Assembly (NCBI GenBank): GCA_036924085.1
Contig: JAVGWX010000004.1
Coordinates: 12,095,954-12,159,953, forward strand
DNA from: Ariolimax columbianus
Taxonomy: Eukaryota > Mollusca > Gastropoda > Stylommatophora > Arionidae
Direction of reading: 5' to 3'
DNA: 64,000 bases
The position numbers and the translations under genes are program-made. Positions within the stretch are counted from its first letter, which is position 1. Every line of letters begins with the position of its first letter. Below the pieces are notes generated by a model. That model saw only the letters and a list, made by a program, of their open reading frames with translations. It searched no databases and was not told the origin of the DNA. Shown here one piece after another: positions 24,101 through 39,900 of the stretch.

Positions 24101-27100
24101 TACATGGGACAGGCACCCCAGACTGCAAAGCACATACTACAGCACCAAATATGATTTACAGAGAAAAATGCAATGGCACATAGAAAGAACAATCAAAGAG
24201 AAACTTTATAGACCTGCACATGATCTACAAAAGAAAGTGAAGTTTATACAAGAGAACATTGCAGATATAAACATATTTTCAGGCGAATTAAAGAAGAAAT
24301 TAATATTACATTAACAACAACTACATATGTATATATGTTTTTGGCTGTGTAGGAATAAGCCAAAATTACTGTGAATTTACCCAAGTATCTGAATTAACAT
24401 GAATTGTAATGTATGAACCAAGATGTTTTATTTTTAAAACCAGTAATGAGTAAATAAATGTATATTAAGGATTATATGTGCAGAAGACGAGCTATTCTTT
24501 GTAAAAATATTTCTGTACATGTATGTCCATAAAAGAAAGTCACATATTTCCTCACACATATTCTTACACTTTCTCTCTCTCTCTCTCTCTTTCTCACACT
24601 CCAATATTCTTTCTCTCACTTTTCCTCTCCTATAGTAAAACAAATTCTAGACAATGTGTGTGTTAAGACCAGGGTATATTGTATTATCTTTCTACAAATT
24701 TAATTAAGCACACAAAAAAACAAGGAAGAAACTTGTATGTCCTCTCACCAGCACCATGTGATAAAAGAGTGGATGCTGTGTTTACATCTGGGGCGATCAA
24801 TGAAGATTCAGAAAAATTAGGATCGTTGACAACATCTGAAATAAGAAGAAAATATTTATGCTTCAACTTCAACTCTATGTAAATATACATATTCTCAAAT
24901 TTGTTGTCACGAAATGTAATTATTATCTTCTAAAAGTATTATTTTTTAAATTCTAATTTTTGTTGGTACTGATCAATAATTCTTCAAACTAAATTCACTT
25001 TTAAAAGCTATATCAAGAAGGAGAACTAGTAACAGCTTAATTAGTCCCTATTGATAGTTAACAAAGTAATAAATAGTGGCAGAATACATGATAAACAAAT
25101 ATAGAGTAAGCTGCTTCCCATAAAAATTTAGGGTTGTTTAGTTTGAGAATTTGTCATCAAACAAGCCATTAGATGAAACCAGAAATTAAAAACATAATTA
25201 ATTTGATCACTTCATGAATAAAGTGTGCAAGTTAAATTGACCAAAAATGAAAGAGGTGTCAATATGAATGTCAGTTGGACCAAAAAGACAAAATTTTGTT
25301 TAATGTTTATTTAGTACTTGGATTTATATTCATGGTTCAGTATTGTTTCTTACACTTTTCTGTTCCTACGGAATGAGATTACAATGATTTGACTCCATTC
25401 CACTGGCGTTGCACGTCGTCAGTTTTAGGACCATCGCTTTATTGTAAATAAATTACCGGGTTAATGTCAAAGAAACAACAATTACATTTATAGTAGAAGT
25501 TACAGACGTAGCCATTACGGTAAACATCTATAGTAGTATTATTACGCTTTTTCTTTTTTGTTAACTAAGGGACGTCCCTACCGGATGCGTCTATATATTT
25601 GTGTTATTTTTCACCACTATCACCTTCATCTTCTTGTATCTCAGAAAGTAACATACACACAATAACAATAGTAACACCAACAAGTTATTTATTTATTTAT
25701 TAATATATGTCTCTAGACACACATAACAACAACAACATAAAAAAAAAAAATTGAGGTTCTCAAAATTAACCACGTCTAGGCACGACATGCTGAAAAATTA
25801 TGGAGATACAGGAAATAGAAGTGATTTTGTAATCTAGAAAGCAAAAGATAATGCATTTTTTATTCTTGAGGCCTGCTTCAGCTTTGCACATTTATTATTT
25901 CTTTTATACTGTAACTTCTGTTAAGATGGATTTTCATGTGTTTTATTATCTTAGTTTGTACCATAAACTCACATTCAATTGATGCTTTCTCTTTAGTTAG
26001 AATATGTTTCTATATCATGAAAATTGTAGACTACCACATTTATTATATAATATCCTGTGTTCTTGCCTTACCTTTAGTATCCCTAATCATGTCGTAGGAA
26101 AGCAACATGAAAGAATGTCAGCTGATACAAATGAAGGCAGAGCTTTCTAAATCAATTTGCCTTACATGATGAGACTGCTAGCCCCCTAGAACCACCCATA
26201 TGTACTTCAATCAATCAAAACCTTTTCAACTCCAAGTAGAGCATAAGTCTTCAACAAATACGTGCCAAGTCAACCTCATATCTATTGAAGTTTTTGCGGC
26301 ATAAAGTTTCTACAGGATGAGGTAACCAGCCTCATGCCACCTTTCCTTAATCGCTTCTTACAACATGTCTAATCGGTTATATTGTTACTATTCTACTTCC
26401 CATTAAGGCCTCAGTAACACTTGGGTGATTCATACATAATTACTTGTTCAATATTTTTCCTGGTGCAACTATTAATTGCCATGAACTTCTGTTCTACTAT
26501 ATCTTCTTGGGCTTCACTCATATTAAGTACCTTACCTCTATCTATGTAGCTCTTGCTTCTATTACAACTGATCTTTACTACATGTTATTCAATGAATTCA
26601 CTTTTCTCTTCCCCTATGGGTTCGAGTTGAGTACATGTCTGGCTATGTTTGAAGAATATTTTTGTTACCAGCCCTGCTTTCTCTCTTTATTCTCAAGCTG
26701 TACTGTTTGCCATTGAATTCCCTTCCAAAAGTCTGCATTTGTTATTACTTCTGATCATTTAATAAAAAATATTGGATGAGGAGATCTCTTGATAGATGTT
26801 ACACCTCTCGCTAACAACTTTTTATTTTATGTTTCATAGATTACATCGTGAAGCTCCAGTTTGAGAATGGAGATGGAAGCAGTGATCTCAGCACTGAGAT
26901 GGATACCTCAGATTTCTATTATAAGGACAGTCATCATGATAGACGCGCAAGCTGTACTTCAGAAGGTACAGAAGGGATGGCTTAAGAATGAGGCCTTAAA
27001 CCTCTAGGGGTTGACATGGATCTACTGCCCTGGTCATGCTGGGGTTCAGGGCAACGAAAGAGCTGACATCTTGGCTTCAGAAGCTTTCATCATGGGCACG

Positions 27101-30100
27101 TTAGTGATGGATAGGAGGGACATTTTAAAATCAATCAATGACTGCCTGTTAGATGAGGACGTTGCAACAGATGAAGCAGCAATCCACAGGCTTCAAAGTT
27201 TCTACATTAAACGAGGTTTGATGGAGTACGGACAATAAGAGAGGACGGAGCAGGAGAGTGTAGAACCAGCTTGCTACAGTGACCATCAGCATCCAGACCC
27301 TGTGCCATTTGCTGAGAGAGATTGAGCACCTATGGATAGGGTACACTGACATAGATTCTTAGAAACAGAAACAGATTACATTGGAATATAATTATTTTCC
27401 TTATTAATGAGCTTCATAATCCATAAAGGTAAAGGATTTACACAACATGTCAATTCTTCTTCTTCTTGTTCTTCGTCTTCTTTTTTTCCTTCTATTTCTT
27501 CTTCTTCTTCTTCTTCTCCTTCTTCGTACGCAGTCAGACAGTAACCATTATTTTTTCGAAAAAAGCGGCGGTCATCCTGAGGCTGTCGACACTGCCATAG
27601 AGCTTGTCTTGCAGTTCCACTGGTGATGGCCACATCTGCTCTTTCTGATCCTCGTATGTCGGGCAGTTCTGCAGCAGATGTTCAGCGGTCATTTTACCGG
27701 TACCGCACGGGCATTCGTCGGTACCACCTATCTTTAATTTGTTGAATAGGTGGTACCTCAGTCTATTGTGGCCAGTGCAAAGTCTGAAGACAACGACCTG
27801 CTCTCGTCTGTTTAACTGGTAATAGGCATCGTTTTTGGAACATGTCAATTCATCTCCACTATTCTGGACATGACATGAATATTATTTTATTAATTTATGT
27901 GATATCATATGAACAAAAATATTTTTGAAATAACATGAATTCTTACCTGCTTCTGGCAGCGCTAACTTCCAAGGTAAGGCCAAAGGTGTGATAGAATGCT
28001 GGTATACTAGAGCTGCCAAGGTACCTGTTCAAGAACAGCAAAAGAATGCTTATTGTTCTGTATGGCTAGAAAGTGCTCAATTATGTGCATGTCATTGCAT
28101 TTAAAATAAAAAATTATGGATATTTATTTTTATGTAGATCTACATTTCTATTTAGGCAATCTATGAATGTAGGCTACTAAAGGTCTCCTACTTATTACTA
28201 GATATATATATATATATATATATATTTGGTCTGGTTCAAAATGATGCTACACCATAACTTCACCGCACACAAGCTGTTTGTTTCACATGAGATTATTCAT
28301 CACAAATGGTCAACAGAGTGATGTAATTGTGTCGCACATATGTTTGACCCTATCCGTCTGAGGCATGTTGTCTGCATAAATACCACCATCAGTTGGGAAT
28401 TGCTGTATTTTGTCCTCATGATTTTACATAAGGAAGCAGAACCATAACATCACAATCCATAAAAATCATGTGTGTTTGTTACATGGTCAACACAGGAGCC
28501 AGCGGTCACGGATGTTTTCAGTATGTGAAGTGTGACAGGAACACCCCGTCATGGGTAGATGACCCAAAGGTGTTGCACAAATGTATGGTATGGCCTTGGA
28601 GTGGCAGCAACTCTGATATGGAACGTGTCGTGCTTCCACTGAAAATAGCTCGTCCACCACTGGCCCTCCCTGTCCTCCATCTTTCACCTATGGCTCTTGA
28701 CAGATGCAACATGTGCAGCAAACATGCCTTGAGATCCGTTTTAACTAGTGGGTTGAACCAGGTGTGGGTAGCTAAAGATAGGCTATGTCTACCATGAGGA
28801 TGTGAAGCCTGGTCTTTGAGGATTTGGTAGAAGAGATGAATGAAATATTCAACGACCAAATAGGAGGGGCCAGCTGACCTTGAAGGTGTGGTATTAGTGG
28901 CATTAATAATAAATGAAACCTAGAGTATCGCTTTACTTGAGAATTTTGTATTTTAAAAAAAAAATAGACGAGCTAAAGAAAGATGGAAGGCAATGGGTTA
29001 TAGACAGGATTTACACTCTCGGAAGTGGATAAGGTTTTATGATAATTTGAAAGTGTTGAGCTGTTTGTCACAAACTGGCTTCTAAATTAGTATAAAGATA
29101 ACAACAGTGCAGATAACACTAATACATTGTACAATATATAGCAGATGCTCTTATCACATATAATAGAATTTGAAAAAATAATAAAAGAGTTAAAAGTAAG
29201 ACTGTTCTCACCAAAAACGGGCTCATTACTACATCCTCTCAACCGAACGCCCTTGGGTGTGGGTTCTATCAGAAAATGTCTAACTAAATCTGCTTGGGGA
29301 TCCCCTGGAACAGAAGAAAAGGAGTCAAACATGAGTTAGAGGAACAAGTACAGGTCATATGACATAAGGAATTGCGACATCTAACATATAAATAACATAA
29401 GGAACTGCAACATCTGACAGACAGTATACAAATGACATAAGAAACTGCAACACCTAATAGATAACATTTAATGACATAAAAAACTGCAGCATCTAACAGA
29501 AAAATGACATAAGGAACTGCAACACCTAAAATAAGTATATAATGACATAAGGAATTGTGATATCTAACAGATAACATATAAATGACATGTAAATGACATA
29601 TAAATGAGATTGAGACCTCTATTTCTGCTATTCACTTTTGTCAGTCATTCATTTTTGTACCTGCTAAAACATGGTACAAGGATCCGACACAATGACTGTC
29701 CATATTAATCAGATATCAGATAGTCACCTTGTTGTTGAAGTCTCTGCTTCTATCTCATTCTCACATTGGAGGTTATTATCATGTATGCCTCATTGTATCT
29801 GGCAATGGCCTTTTGGCCCTCACTTTAGTAGAGAAGCTCCAACCTGACTTCTCTTGTCATATATACAAAATCATCTTCCAGAGTGTTATTAAACAAATCA
29901 AAATGTTTAGTAAACAATATTAATGCCATTACATGACATAGTGGGAATACTTTTTTAAAAATCATAATAAAATATGAATACTGAATACTAATGAAATAGT
30001 AAGATGTTACAATAATAAAGAATCAGGTCAAGTCAGGTCATCCCGTAACCGGTGAGGTCGCTGGAGCACACACGAGGACATCCTCACAACACCACGCCAC

Positions 30101-30874
30101 CTTTTTCTGTCAGCGGCCGCTGCCTGTGCCTCTTCTGGTCGGAGATTGGTCCATTCTTTTATGTTGTCCTCCCACCTCTTTTTGGGACAGCCTCTTCGTC
30201 GTCTGCCTTGCACCTTTCAGCGGAGGATCGTATTTACAAGACCATTTGATCTCGTTATGTGACCATACCAAGCGGGTTTCCTTCTTTTGACAGTTGCCAA
30301 GAGGTCTTCAAAAGGCCCTATTACTGTTGTAATTCTATCTCGTATTTCCTCATTTATAACTCGATCTTTATACGTGACGTTTAAAAGTCTTCTGAAACAT
30401 CTCATCTCTAAGGCCTGTGTCCTTCGCTGAAGGTCAGCTGTAACTGTCCATGTCTCACAAGCATAGAGGAATATTGATAGGACCAGTGTACGCATTAATC
30501 TGATTTTCGTGCATACAGAATAAATATAACTTAATGTTACAGCATATCAAGCATACCGTGTAATGGTGAAACATAATGTGGCCTGAAGAAAAATATTGTA
30601 TGTGCTTGCAATATGTCATGAATATGAAAAGAAGAACTACCTGAGGGCTTGGCCTGAACGTTTGGAGGAAGAGTAGCCACTTTAAGAGCCAGTCCAAAAG
30701 CACCAGGGAAGGAGTTACTGTCTCGAATAACAAAAGCACCAGGTTGTTTATCCTTCAGCATCTGGATGGCTGAAAACCCACAAATATAAATACCATTTTA
30801 GAAATGATACACTGACTCCACAACTCTCTTTGCTCAGTTGACATCTGTGGATCTTTTAGCTGCAATCTTAATAG

Positions 30875-30958
<84 letters not shown>

Positions 30959-33900
30959 CATTGTGCAGGAATCCACTATATTTTCACTCTGTTTAAATTG
31001 TAGGTTTATTTTTGTTTTTAATTTTTTTTTCTTTGTTTGCCTTATTTCTCTATTCTTCATGGAGGTCACTTGGTAGCTTGTTTTGAGTGCCTTAACAGGT
31101 TTTTCACTTCATTGTTTTTATATTTTCTGAAGGTCATTATCAATGATAGGGAATATGTAAGAAAACACTCTTGTCTCTGGCGTGATCCTTGTTTTCAACA
31201 ACAAACAATAATGACATACAATAGACTTCCTATTTTTCAAACATAGAACTTCTCTAGTCATCATTATAAATATAATACGTGTGTCCATGACAAATGTGAA
31301 ATCTTCTATTTTGCTTTAGCTGCATCAAACTTCTTTCTCAATAACAGCTACTGTAGAAAGTTTACTTTTATTAGTTTGTTGATGTGCCTGCCATGTGTTA
31401 AGCTGACTTTGTTCATAAACATAGCATCTTCATTAGCGACATCACACTTATTATGTTGAATAAAGTCCTTCTTTGCATTGCAAGACTAATTAAAATACAT
31501 TAGTTTTACTGTAGAACTAGAGCTAATGTCATGTTTTACAAGACCAGTATATTTTTCTTTAAACCTAAAATTCCACACTACACACATTTACGGTAACAGC
31601 AGTTCTAATTTCAGCATTGTTCCATGCTATTTACATGGATTGTTCTGAGCATGTGAGCTGCATATCTCGTATCATGCTAGCCTATTTCAACTACATCTTG
31701 GCTGGATGTTTGTTAGCTAAAATAGAATACAATATAAAATAATAATATATTCTACGCCCTGTAATGTGATCAAGAGGATAAATAGAGCTACGTTACATAA
31801 ATTTCCTTACTTACTTACTTGACTACTTAATTACTTGATTATTTACTAACTAATTGCTACTGAGGAACAGGTCAGAAAGTAAGTAGGCAATCATTTCAAA
31901 TGTCAATTGTCAATGCTGGGACACAATGACGTAGGCCTAGTTTAGCGAGATGTCACCATATAAATGTCAATAACTGTGCACATAGTCATGGCCATAGGGA
32001 CAAAAGAGCATGATCATATTTCTTCCATCTTCCTTATTAATGAAACTACAAGTCTGAAGCAGTGTCACCATCTATTCTGATATGAGGTTAACTTTGCGTG
32101 CTTTATCTGTGTAATCTGCGTAAAATGTTTAACATGTCAAAAAATTATTGATCACTTCATGAATGACAATTTAATGTAATTTTTACTGCAGAATTTATGT
32201 AAGTTTGACCCTTAATATATTATGATCTAATAATCCAAAATGAAATCAATAAAAACATAGAAAAATGGGTGTCTTATTTCATCAGTAACTTTTACATTTT
32301 TAATGATATTGGTACACATTTTGAGTATGTTATGTATGAATGGAGGCGCGTATTTACAGAAAATACAAATCAATTTTGACTCACTACTAAAAGTCATGGT
32401 AGGGATAAAAATATGAAGAATATAATAAAATATTACAAGGAAGGAATTGTTTGGTGGTCTGGAATGATTTGTTGCTCTTTGTTCTTATGACTGCCTTTTT
32501 ACAGTGAGCACAGTAATGTTGTCCTATTTTGGTTTCAATCTTGACTAGTTCATGTCACGCCACATGTTTTGCTGGTCTAATGGTCCTTTATCTAGCACAA
32601 AATCATTTGATAGAAATAACGCACTGGCTAAGCATCTAGACCTACATCATTATTTGATGGCCCATAATTTTGGTAAAATTGTTGTACATGTGCACCTGCA
32701 TTTCTACAATCAGAACTCAACACATCGTGAACATGCATCCCCTGTGTCGTTTACACTTATGTCACTAAGCCCATCATCATCATCACTGACCTGACCATCA
32801 ACACTACCATTGCTGTGGTAGAGATCTAGTTAACCCTACCAGACCGCTGTACCCATTTTTCGGTAATTTTCTTAACTGCCGCTAAACCGCTGGACCTAAT
32901 TTTTGGTAATTTGGATAGTACGTCATTAAATGCGTCAGAATCTAAAAATAACCAACCAATCGTGGTCAATCCTCGTGATTAGTCATTGAAAATGGCTGCC
33001 CCCATGTTTGAATTGATTTTGTGGGGTTTAACGTGAACAAATTCGGAAAATTGACAATGAAACGAATGGCTGATGAACCAAGCACTTCAACAGGAAAGCA
33101 AAGTAAGTCTAGGCTTATGACAGTCCAACAGGTGATCAATAATTTGGTTGATTCTGACTCTGTTCAAGTGAAACAGACAGTGAGAGCTCGAGTGATGAGA
33201 TGAAGACTTTTCTTGGACTGAGGATCTATATGGAATACTCATGTATAAAGCCCAGCTATCAGGATTATTGGACAAATGAGGGCTCTTTGTTGTGTTAACT
33301 CCCGGATTTCGAAATGTTTTATGACTCGAGACAGATTCTTTGCCTTTTGCTGGGTGGATTGGCACACAAAGGTGTAATATTGACGCTAGATGAAAGGTAA
33401 ACCTATTTTCTACAATGTCTCCAAGTTACATTTTATTCTAACCACTTGTTTGCATGTAACTAACATTTTTCTATATCATGTTGGTTTTTTCTCTTTAATG
33501 CTCTGGAACCCAGGAATGGGGGACAGTTGGGTTCAGGGCCTTAGGTCTGGTAGGGTTAATCCTTTTCACTTTCTATCTCAATATCTGATCAATTATCATC
33601 ATCATCAAAGTCTGGTTTTTTTAATAAATCATACAGATTTCATCTTGAAAACCCTAATTGTTCCCTATCAATAAATCGCTTATTATTTGTGAAATTGCAC
33701 TTCCAGTTTTTGGTGCTTTATGGATACTTTCTCTTTGCATCAAAATTCAAGCTGGAAGGGAGAGATGGGTGTTGAATGTCATATTAACTGACAAAAGAAC
33801 ACAATGCAAACAAGTGATTTTCAGCAGATTAGAATTTGAAGGCATCAACGGTTACAAGCGGTTCAGGATATTAAGTTAAATAAAAGTAATCAAAATATTA

Positions 33901-36900
33901 ATAATCACAATAGTTTACAAATTATTTATTGCCAATAGTTATAGAGTTAAACCGTGGAGACCGCAGGATGGACTGTAACCTTTTCCCGCTGAGCCCACAT
34001 TGGTTAGGAAATTATGAGACAAAGTGGGACAATTAATGAAGAATTTTATACAGAAAGGCATGTATCTCATACGGTTTTTACAATTTTTCAAGGTCAGTAA
34101 GTCAATTGTCATTTTATTTTCAGAGTTTTAGCCATTTTTTTACAGTATACACATTTCTCTGTATATTCTGCAATGTTCCAAATATAAAGAAACTATTGAG
34201 TTTATTTGACAATGTACACAGAATATTGTTGTGCTAATTACAAAGGCATGTATCACAAATGCTTGTATTATTAACAAGAGAAATCTCAACTTCTTACTTT
34301 AAATACCAATTTAGAAATGACTAAATTAAGTAAGTCTGGCATGCCTGTGACTGAGATAGGCTATATGCTATGAAGATTACAAAATTGAAGATGTAATTAC
34401 ATCTATTGAATATAGGATTTCAATATTTGAAAACAGTGCAAAAAATATTGCTTGTTATAAAGAAATTTGTAAAGAGAAGAGATGACACTCCATGAGATAA
34501 ACGTTCATTCCTTCCTATATGAAGAAAGAACTGAACCTTCTTAAGAAATAAAATAACTTCAAATGCAATTAACCTTACGCACGCTACATAATTTATGAAA
34601 AAAATTTGACCTAATTAATTTTCTTAATTAGTCGCCGTGGTAGTCGTCTTTCAAAATTTGTAACTTTTATGTTTGTTTGTCAATAAATATGATTTTCTGG
34701 CGTGTAGATACACAATAGCATAACGAACATGTGGGTGTTATTGTTTTTGTTTGTTAGTTTTTGAGATTTAAAAAGATGAAGTTGAAAATTTATGAAAATC
34801 TCGGGACAAATTTGGACTCGACCACTAGGCCTAGTCGCTTCGATAGAAAACCATGGAAACCACAACAACGTATCGATACTGTGTTTACAATATCGCCACA
34901 ACTGTTAGTTTCCAATTCAAACGTAGTTCTTTCATTTAAACAAACAAAATAAACAGATCTACGCGATAAAAATCTTTCTCAACAACCTACTTTCCCTTTC
35001 GCAAAAAGTCGGCTTGCTCCAAACGGCGTATACAAAATTAAAACTGTTCAAAAGCCATTTGTAATCGCACATACGATACTTTAACCGGCAAAATATCGTG
35101 TATATATGGAGGACGTACTCAGCAGTAAAAAATGGCTGTCAGGAGTGACTCCATTCAAAAAAAAAATTTTTTTTTCCGCACACCGTTTTTGCAGGCCGAG
35201 TTGGTTAGAAGAGATCGGACATTGGAGTGCTACAGGTTAAAACATATTTTTCATCAAAATCAGTCTCCAAAATGAATAATATTGGCAGAAGACAGATTTT
35301 AAAAATGTTCCAGCACTTCATCCTCCATGCAGTAAATATATTTATTTAAAAAATGTTTATTTGCCTGTCACTGTTAGAAAAGGTCACAAATTAAATGTCT
35401 TTTTTCTTTCTGTTGTAGCATTGTTGTCTAGGCCTAGCATTATTTTGCATTAAATATATGACAAGAGTAACATTTAATTTTGTCACTGTATGCATTCACA
35501 AGTCACAGAAAAGGCAGTGATTCGCTTCACAGTAGTATCTACAATATGCTCGGTGGGTGGGGGTGACATATTGTTCTTGAGCATACAGTCCTAGAAAATT
35601 ACTATATTCACAAATCTATTACTCAATGACCAATTATGAACTAACTACAACAATTTTAAACATAAAGATCTTCTGTAAATATACTTATATATCTAATATT
35701 AAGACCAATATAAATAAAATAAACTAATTAAACTTATATAAATAGGGCAAAGACATACCATCTTCGCGAGATATATTGGGTTTGTACCAATATTTTGATG
35801 TATCTCTTACAAATTTGGGTGTTGCGTGCACCATGTCTGAATCTGTAAGACAGAGGATATAGATATTTATAAACCAAGTTGAGCAATACTGTGCTGATCT
35901 TATTTTGCTATGCAAATCAATTTTTCAAATATTAAACAAAGACAACTGATAATATCAGTGTAAACAAACCTAGAAGATAGACAAACATTTCATCCAACAT
36001 GGTCGATGTGTCGCAGCAATTATTGCACTAATCTGATGCTACAGCGCACATCACAACAATCCTCTTCACACTGAGACTGTTGTCGTGCAGGCGAACAATG
36101 AACTGAGCAGAAACTCTAACACTTGACAGTTAGACCAATCATGTGTGTTCTGAAAGAATATTGTACTTGTTCTTAAGTGTATCTGTTAAGTCCTTCTCTT
36201 GTCTTATGACTTGTACTGTAATATTAAGTATATTATTCATTTTACATAGTCATATCCTGGTTCTGGTATTATGCAGGACCTCACCAGTAACTTTCAAACA
36301 TTTTTAAGACCATTAACTAAGTTTTTCATTACTTTTTACTCAAGATCTTTTCTTCAATATATGATATTTCACATATAATTTTAAGATGTATAGTTGATCT
36401 TACTAAGTGAACATTTTTATATTACTAAGTAAACATTTCATCTTGCTAAGTGAACATTTGATCTTACTAAGTGAAAATTGTATTTTTCTAATTGCACATT
36501 TGATCTCACTAAATGAACATTTGATCTTTCTAAGTGAACACTTGATCTTACTGTTGAACATTTGATCTTACTAAGTGAACATTTGATCTTACTAAGTGAA
36601 CATTTTATCTAAATGAACATCTGATCTTACTAAATGAACATTTGATTTTGCTAAGTGAAAATGAGATCTTACTTAGTAAAAATTTGATTGTACTAAGTGA
36701 ACTTTTGATCTTAATTTTTGAACATTTGATTTAAGTGAACATTTGATCTTACTAAATGAACATTTGATCTTACTAAGTGAACATTAAGGAAGGTTAAGCA
36801 TGGGGCTGGCTACCTCATCTTGAAGAAACCAAGAAAAACGTCAAGAAATACAGACAAGTCAACTGACAAAAACCCATTCAGCCATCCAAGACAGAAGCAG

Positions 36901-39900
36901 GTTCTCTGTCAACATGGCAAATGATGTGATTCAGATAAAGTTCATGAAATCAGCATAATTGATTTACAGGTTTTCTGCCAGAAGAACTCCCAAATTTGGT
37001 AGCTCAAACATTAGTACAATGTACAAGCAGGGGAAAGCTGCACAGGTGGCAGCAGAAATGAAGAACTACAGAGTTTATATCCTCAGATGTGTAAACAAGG
37101 TGGAAAGGAGTGGAGAAGATAAAACTTAGAACATAGGAAATGCTGCAATCCTCATGGCACACTGAAGAAGGCACACACCACATATTAAAAGCAAAATGCA
37201 CTTATAGAATGGGAGGCAGTAGGAATTAATACTAGCTGCAATAAAAACTGCTAAAATGGATATAAAGATAAACATTTTCCAATGTAATGCACCAACCAAT
37301 GACAATGATGACTCAGTGAAATAAGAATTTTACATCAGACTTCAAAAACAGAGAAGGAAAGATGTTACAATTTAAATGAGAGATCTTAATGCTAAGGTTG
37401 GAAATGATAATATTAGTTTTGAAGAGATCATGGGAAAACAAGGAATTGAAACTAACAATTAAAATGGAGATTTACTCATGGACTGCTGTTCTGTAAATCA
37501 ACTTGTGATTGGAGGCAACTTGTTTCCACATAAAAAAATACACAAAGCAATATGGGGGTCACTACATGATGTAAAAGTATGTAGAGGAGCAGACATGACA
37601 TCAGACCACCATACCCTAAAAATCAAAATAAAGGTGACACTTAAAAAGTATACAATGATAAGCATCAGTTCCATGTCAAATTCTTCAGGAAGAAGGACAT
37701 TCAAGATACATTTAAAGGCTAGATATAATAATAATAGTTGCTGATCGCAGCAAAAATGGCAACAGCATCAGACTATTGCTGCAATATGTATTTTCTGACG
37801 GCTGTATTGACCAATCCTGGAATAGCATACCCTGCCTCATTCAGGGTACACAAGTGGTGAGTCGAATGTGGAATCCTTGTGTGTTTTTTTTTTTTGGGCA
37901 GCACACTTTTGCTGAGCCTATGCGATTGCTATATGCTCTGTGATCTAAGCACCTTCAGTGATACTAGCATGCCAGGTGGTACGGTTTTGTGCAAACATCT
38001 CCCAGGAAATGACATCAACATTAAAGCTTTTCAGAGATACTTTCAAGGAGTCTCTGTAGAGTTTCTTCTGCTCCTCTGGTGGCAGTCTGCCTGTTGTGAG
38101 CTGATCCTGAATAGCCGAAGCAGACAGCTGTTTACATCATAAGTGACGTCATCTTGCGCATCGTACATATGTTCACTTGGTGCAATTAGGTCTGGTTTCA
38201 TTTGAATATGCCTCGTATATATTCTAGGCATAACTTTATCTTACATTTTACCCTGCATTCTTCTTTTTCAGGTTACATTGCATCTATTGTTTAGTGATTG
38301 GGGTTCCTTCTTGCACACTTCTTTGTTAATGGGTAGGCTTGACATGGAAATACTTGCAGTGAACAAGATGACAGCAGTCAGCACTCAAAGCTGGCTGCTT
38401 GCATCGAGGTCAGTGACCCAGAACTGTCCAAGATCTTATTCTATCTCCAAGTGGTGGCCCTGGAAATATACTGCACTCTTACTTAACTTAACGTCTTTAT
38501 ACTGGTTTAGAAGACTCTACATAGTCTATATACAACGAGTATCTTGGAGGATGGTTTAACTGATGTGCAGGTTCATCTTAATAGACTCAAATACCCAGCT
38601 AAGTAGACCCACAGCCAGTTAAGCGTCATCTATTGCTGCTCTTAACAAATATCCGAGGAAAGGTGCAAATAACTTGAGTAGATTTTTAACTTGAATTTTG
38701 TCCGGGCAGCAGCTGTTAAGCTTACTCTTTTCTATTTCCAACTGCCAAGGGATTTTAACGTGCCCAAGACTAAATATGGGAGTCCAGATCTCACTATCCA
38801 GAGATCAGGGGAATTTTTACCAGAAGATCCACATGAAAAAATCATGGTCTCCATCGTGATTCGAACCAACAACCTCCAGCACCAGAGGGGACACCTTACC
38901 TCGAGACCACTAGTAACCAATGTGCGAGTTCATCTTTACAGACTAAAACACTAGAGTAGACCCGCAGCTAGTGAGGCGTCATCTATAACTGCTCTATAGA
39001 TGGTAGTGGAGGCAGGGACAGTTAATGCATTTAAGAATAGATTGGATGTGCATAGCTTTTAGAGCAGGGTAATGTACATGTAACTGGTTGTATACAGACT
39101 CTGATGAGTCTTCTAAACCAGTATAAAAACATTGTTAACCTTTAGCACGCCAGCAGTTTTTTGAAAAAATTTGACCTAATTAATTTTCTTAATTTCTTGC
39201 TTTGGTAGTCGTCTTAGAAAATTTTTAATTTTTATGTTTGTTTGTCAATAAATATGATTTTCTGGCGTGTAGACACACAATAGTATAACGAACATGTTGG
39301 TGTTATTGTTGTTGTTGTGTGTTTGTTAGTTTTTGAGATTCAAAAAGATAAAATTGAAAATTTTTGAAAATCTTGGAAAAAATTTTGACTCGACCACTAG
39401 GCCTAGTCGCTTCGATAGAAAACCATGGAAACCACAACAACGTATTGATACTGTGTTTACAATATCGACACAACTGTTAGTTTCCAATTCTTCTTCTTCT
39501 TCTTCTGCGTACACAGTCAGACAGTAACCATTATTTTTTCGAAAAAAGCGGCGGTCATCCTGAGACTCTCGCCACTACCATACAGCTTGTCTTGCAGTTC
39601 CACTGGCAATGGCCACATCTGCTCTCTCTGATCCTCGTATGTCGGGCAGTTCTGCAGCAGATGTTCAGTGGTCATTTTACCAGTACCGCACGGGCATTCG
39701 TCGGTACACCCTATCTTCAATTTGTTGAATAGGTGGTACCTCAGTCTGTTGTGGCCAGTGCGAAGTCTGAAGACAACGACCTGCTCTCTTCGGTTCAACT
39801 GGTAATAGGCATCGTTTTTGGTGTAACCAGTATGTTCGGTTTCCCATTTGGTCATGTATCTGGCTTTGATAAGCCGTTTTGACTCTTCGTACGTCATACT

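Noticed and set aside
24042..24314. 90-codon plus-strand ORF
   Set aside because: Out-of-frame reading through the I-group LINE C-terminus.
28518..28859. 113-codon minus-strand ORF as a host gene
   Set aside because: No recognised domain, no splice-consistent borders, and an overlapping ORF on the other strand; kept only as an unidentified block.
34761..34952. Short ORF repeated at 39333
   Set aside because: Both copies lie inside a non-coding MITE; the similarity is explained by the transposon.
38840..38912. Free-standing tRNA gene
   Set aside because: A and B boxes are present but there is no full cloverleaf; it is the head of SINE-A. The same applies to SINE-B and SINE-C heads.
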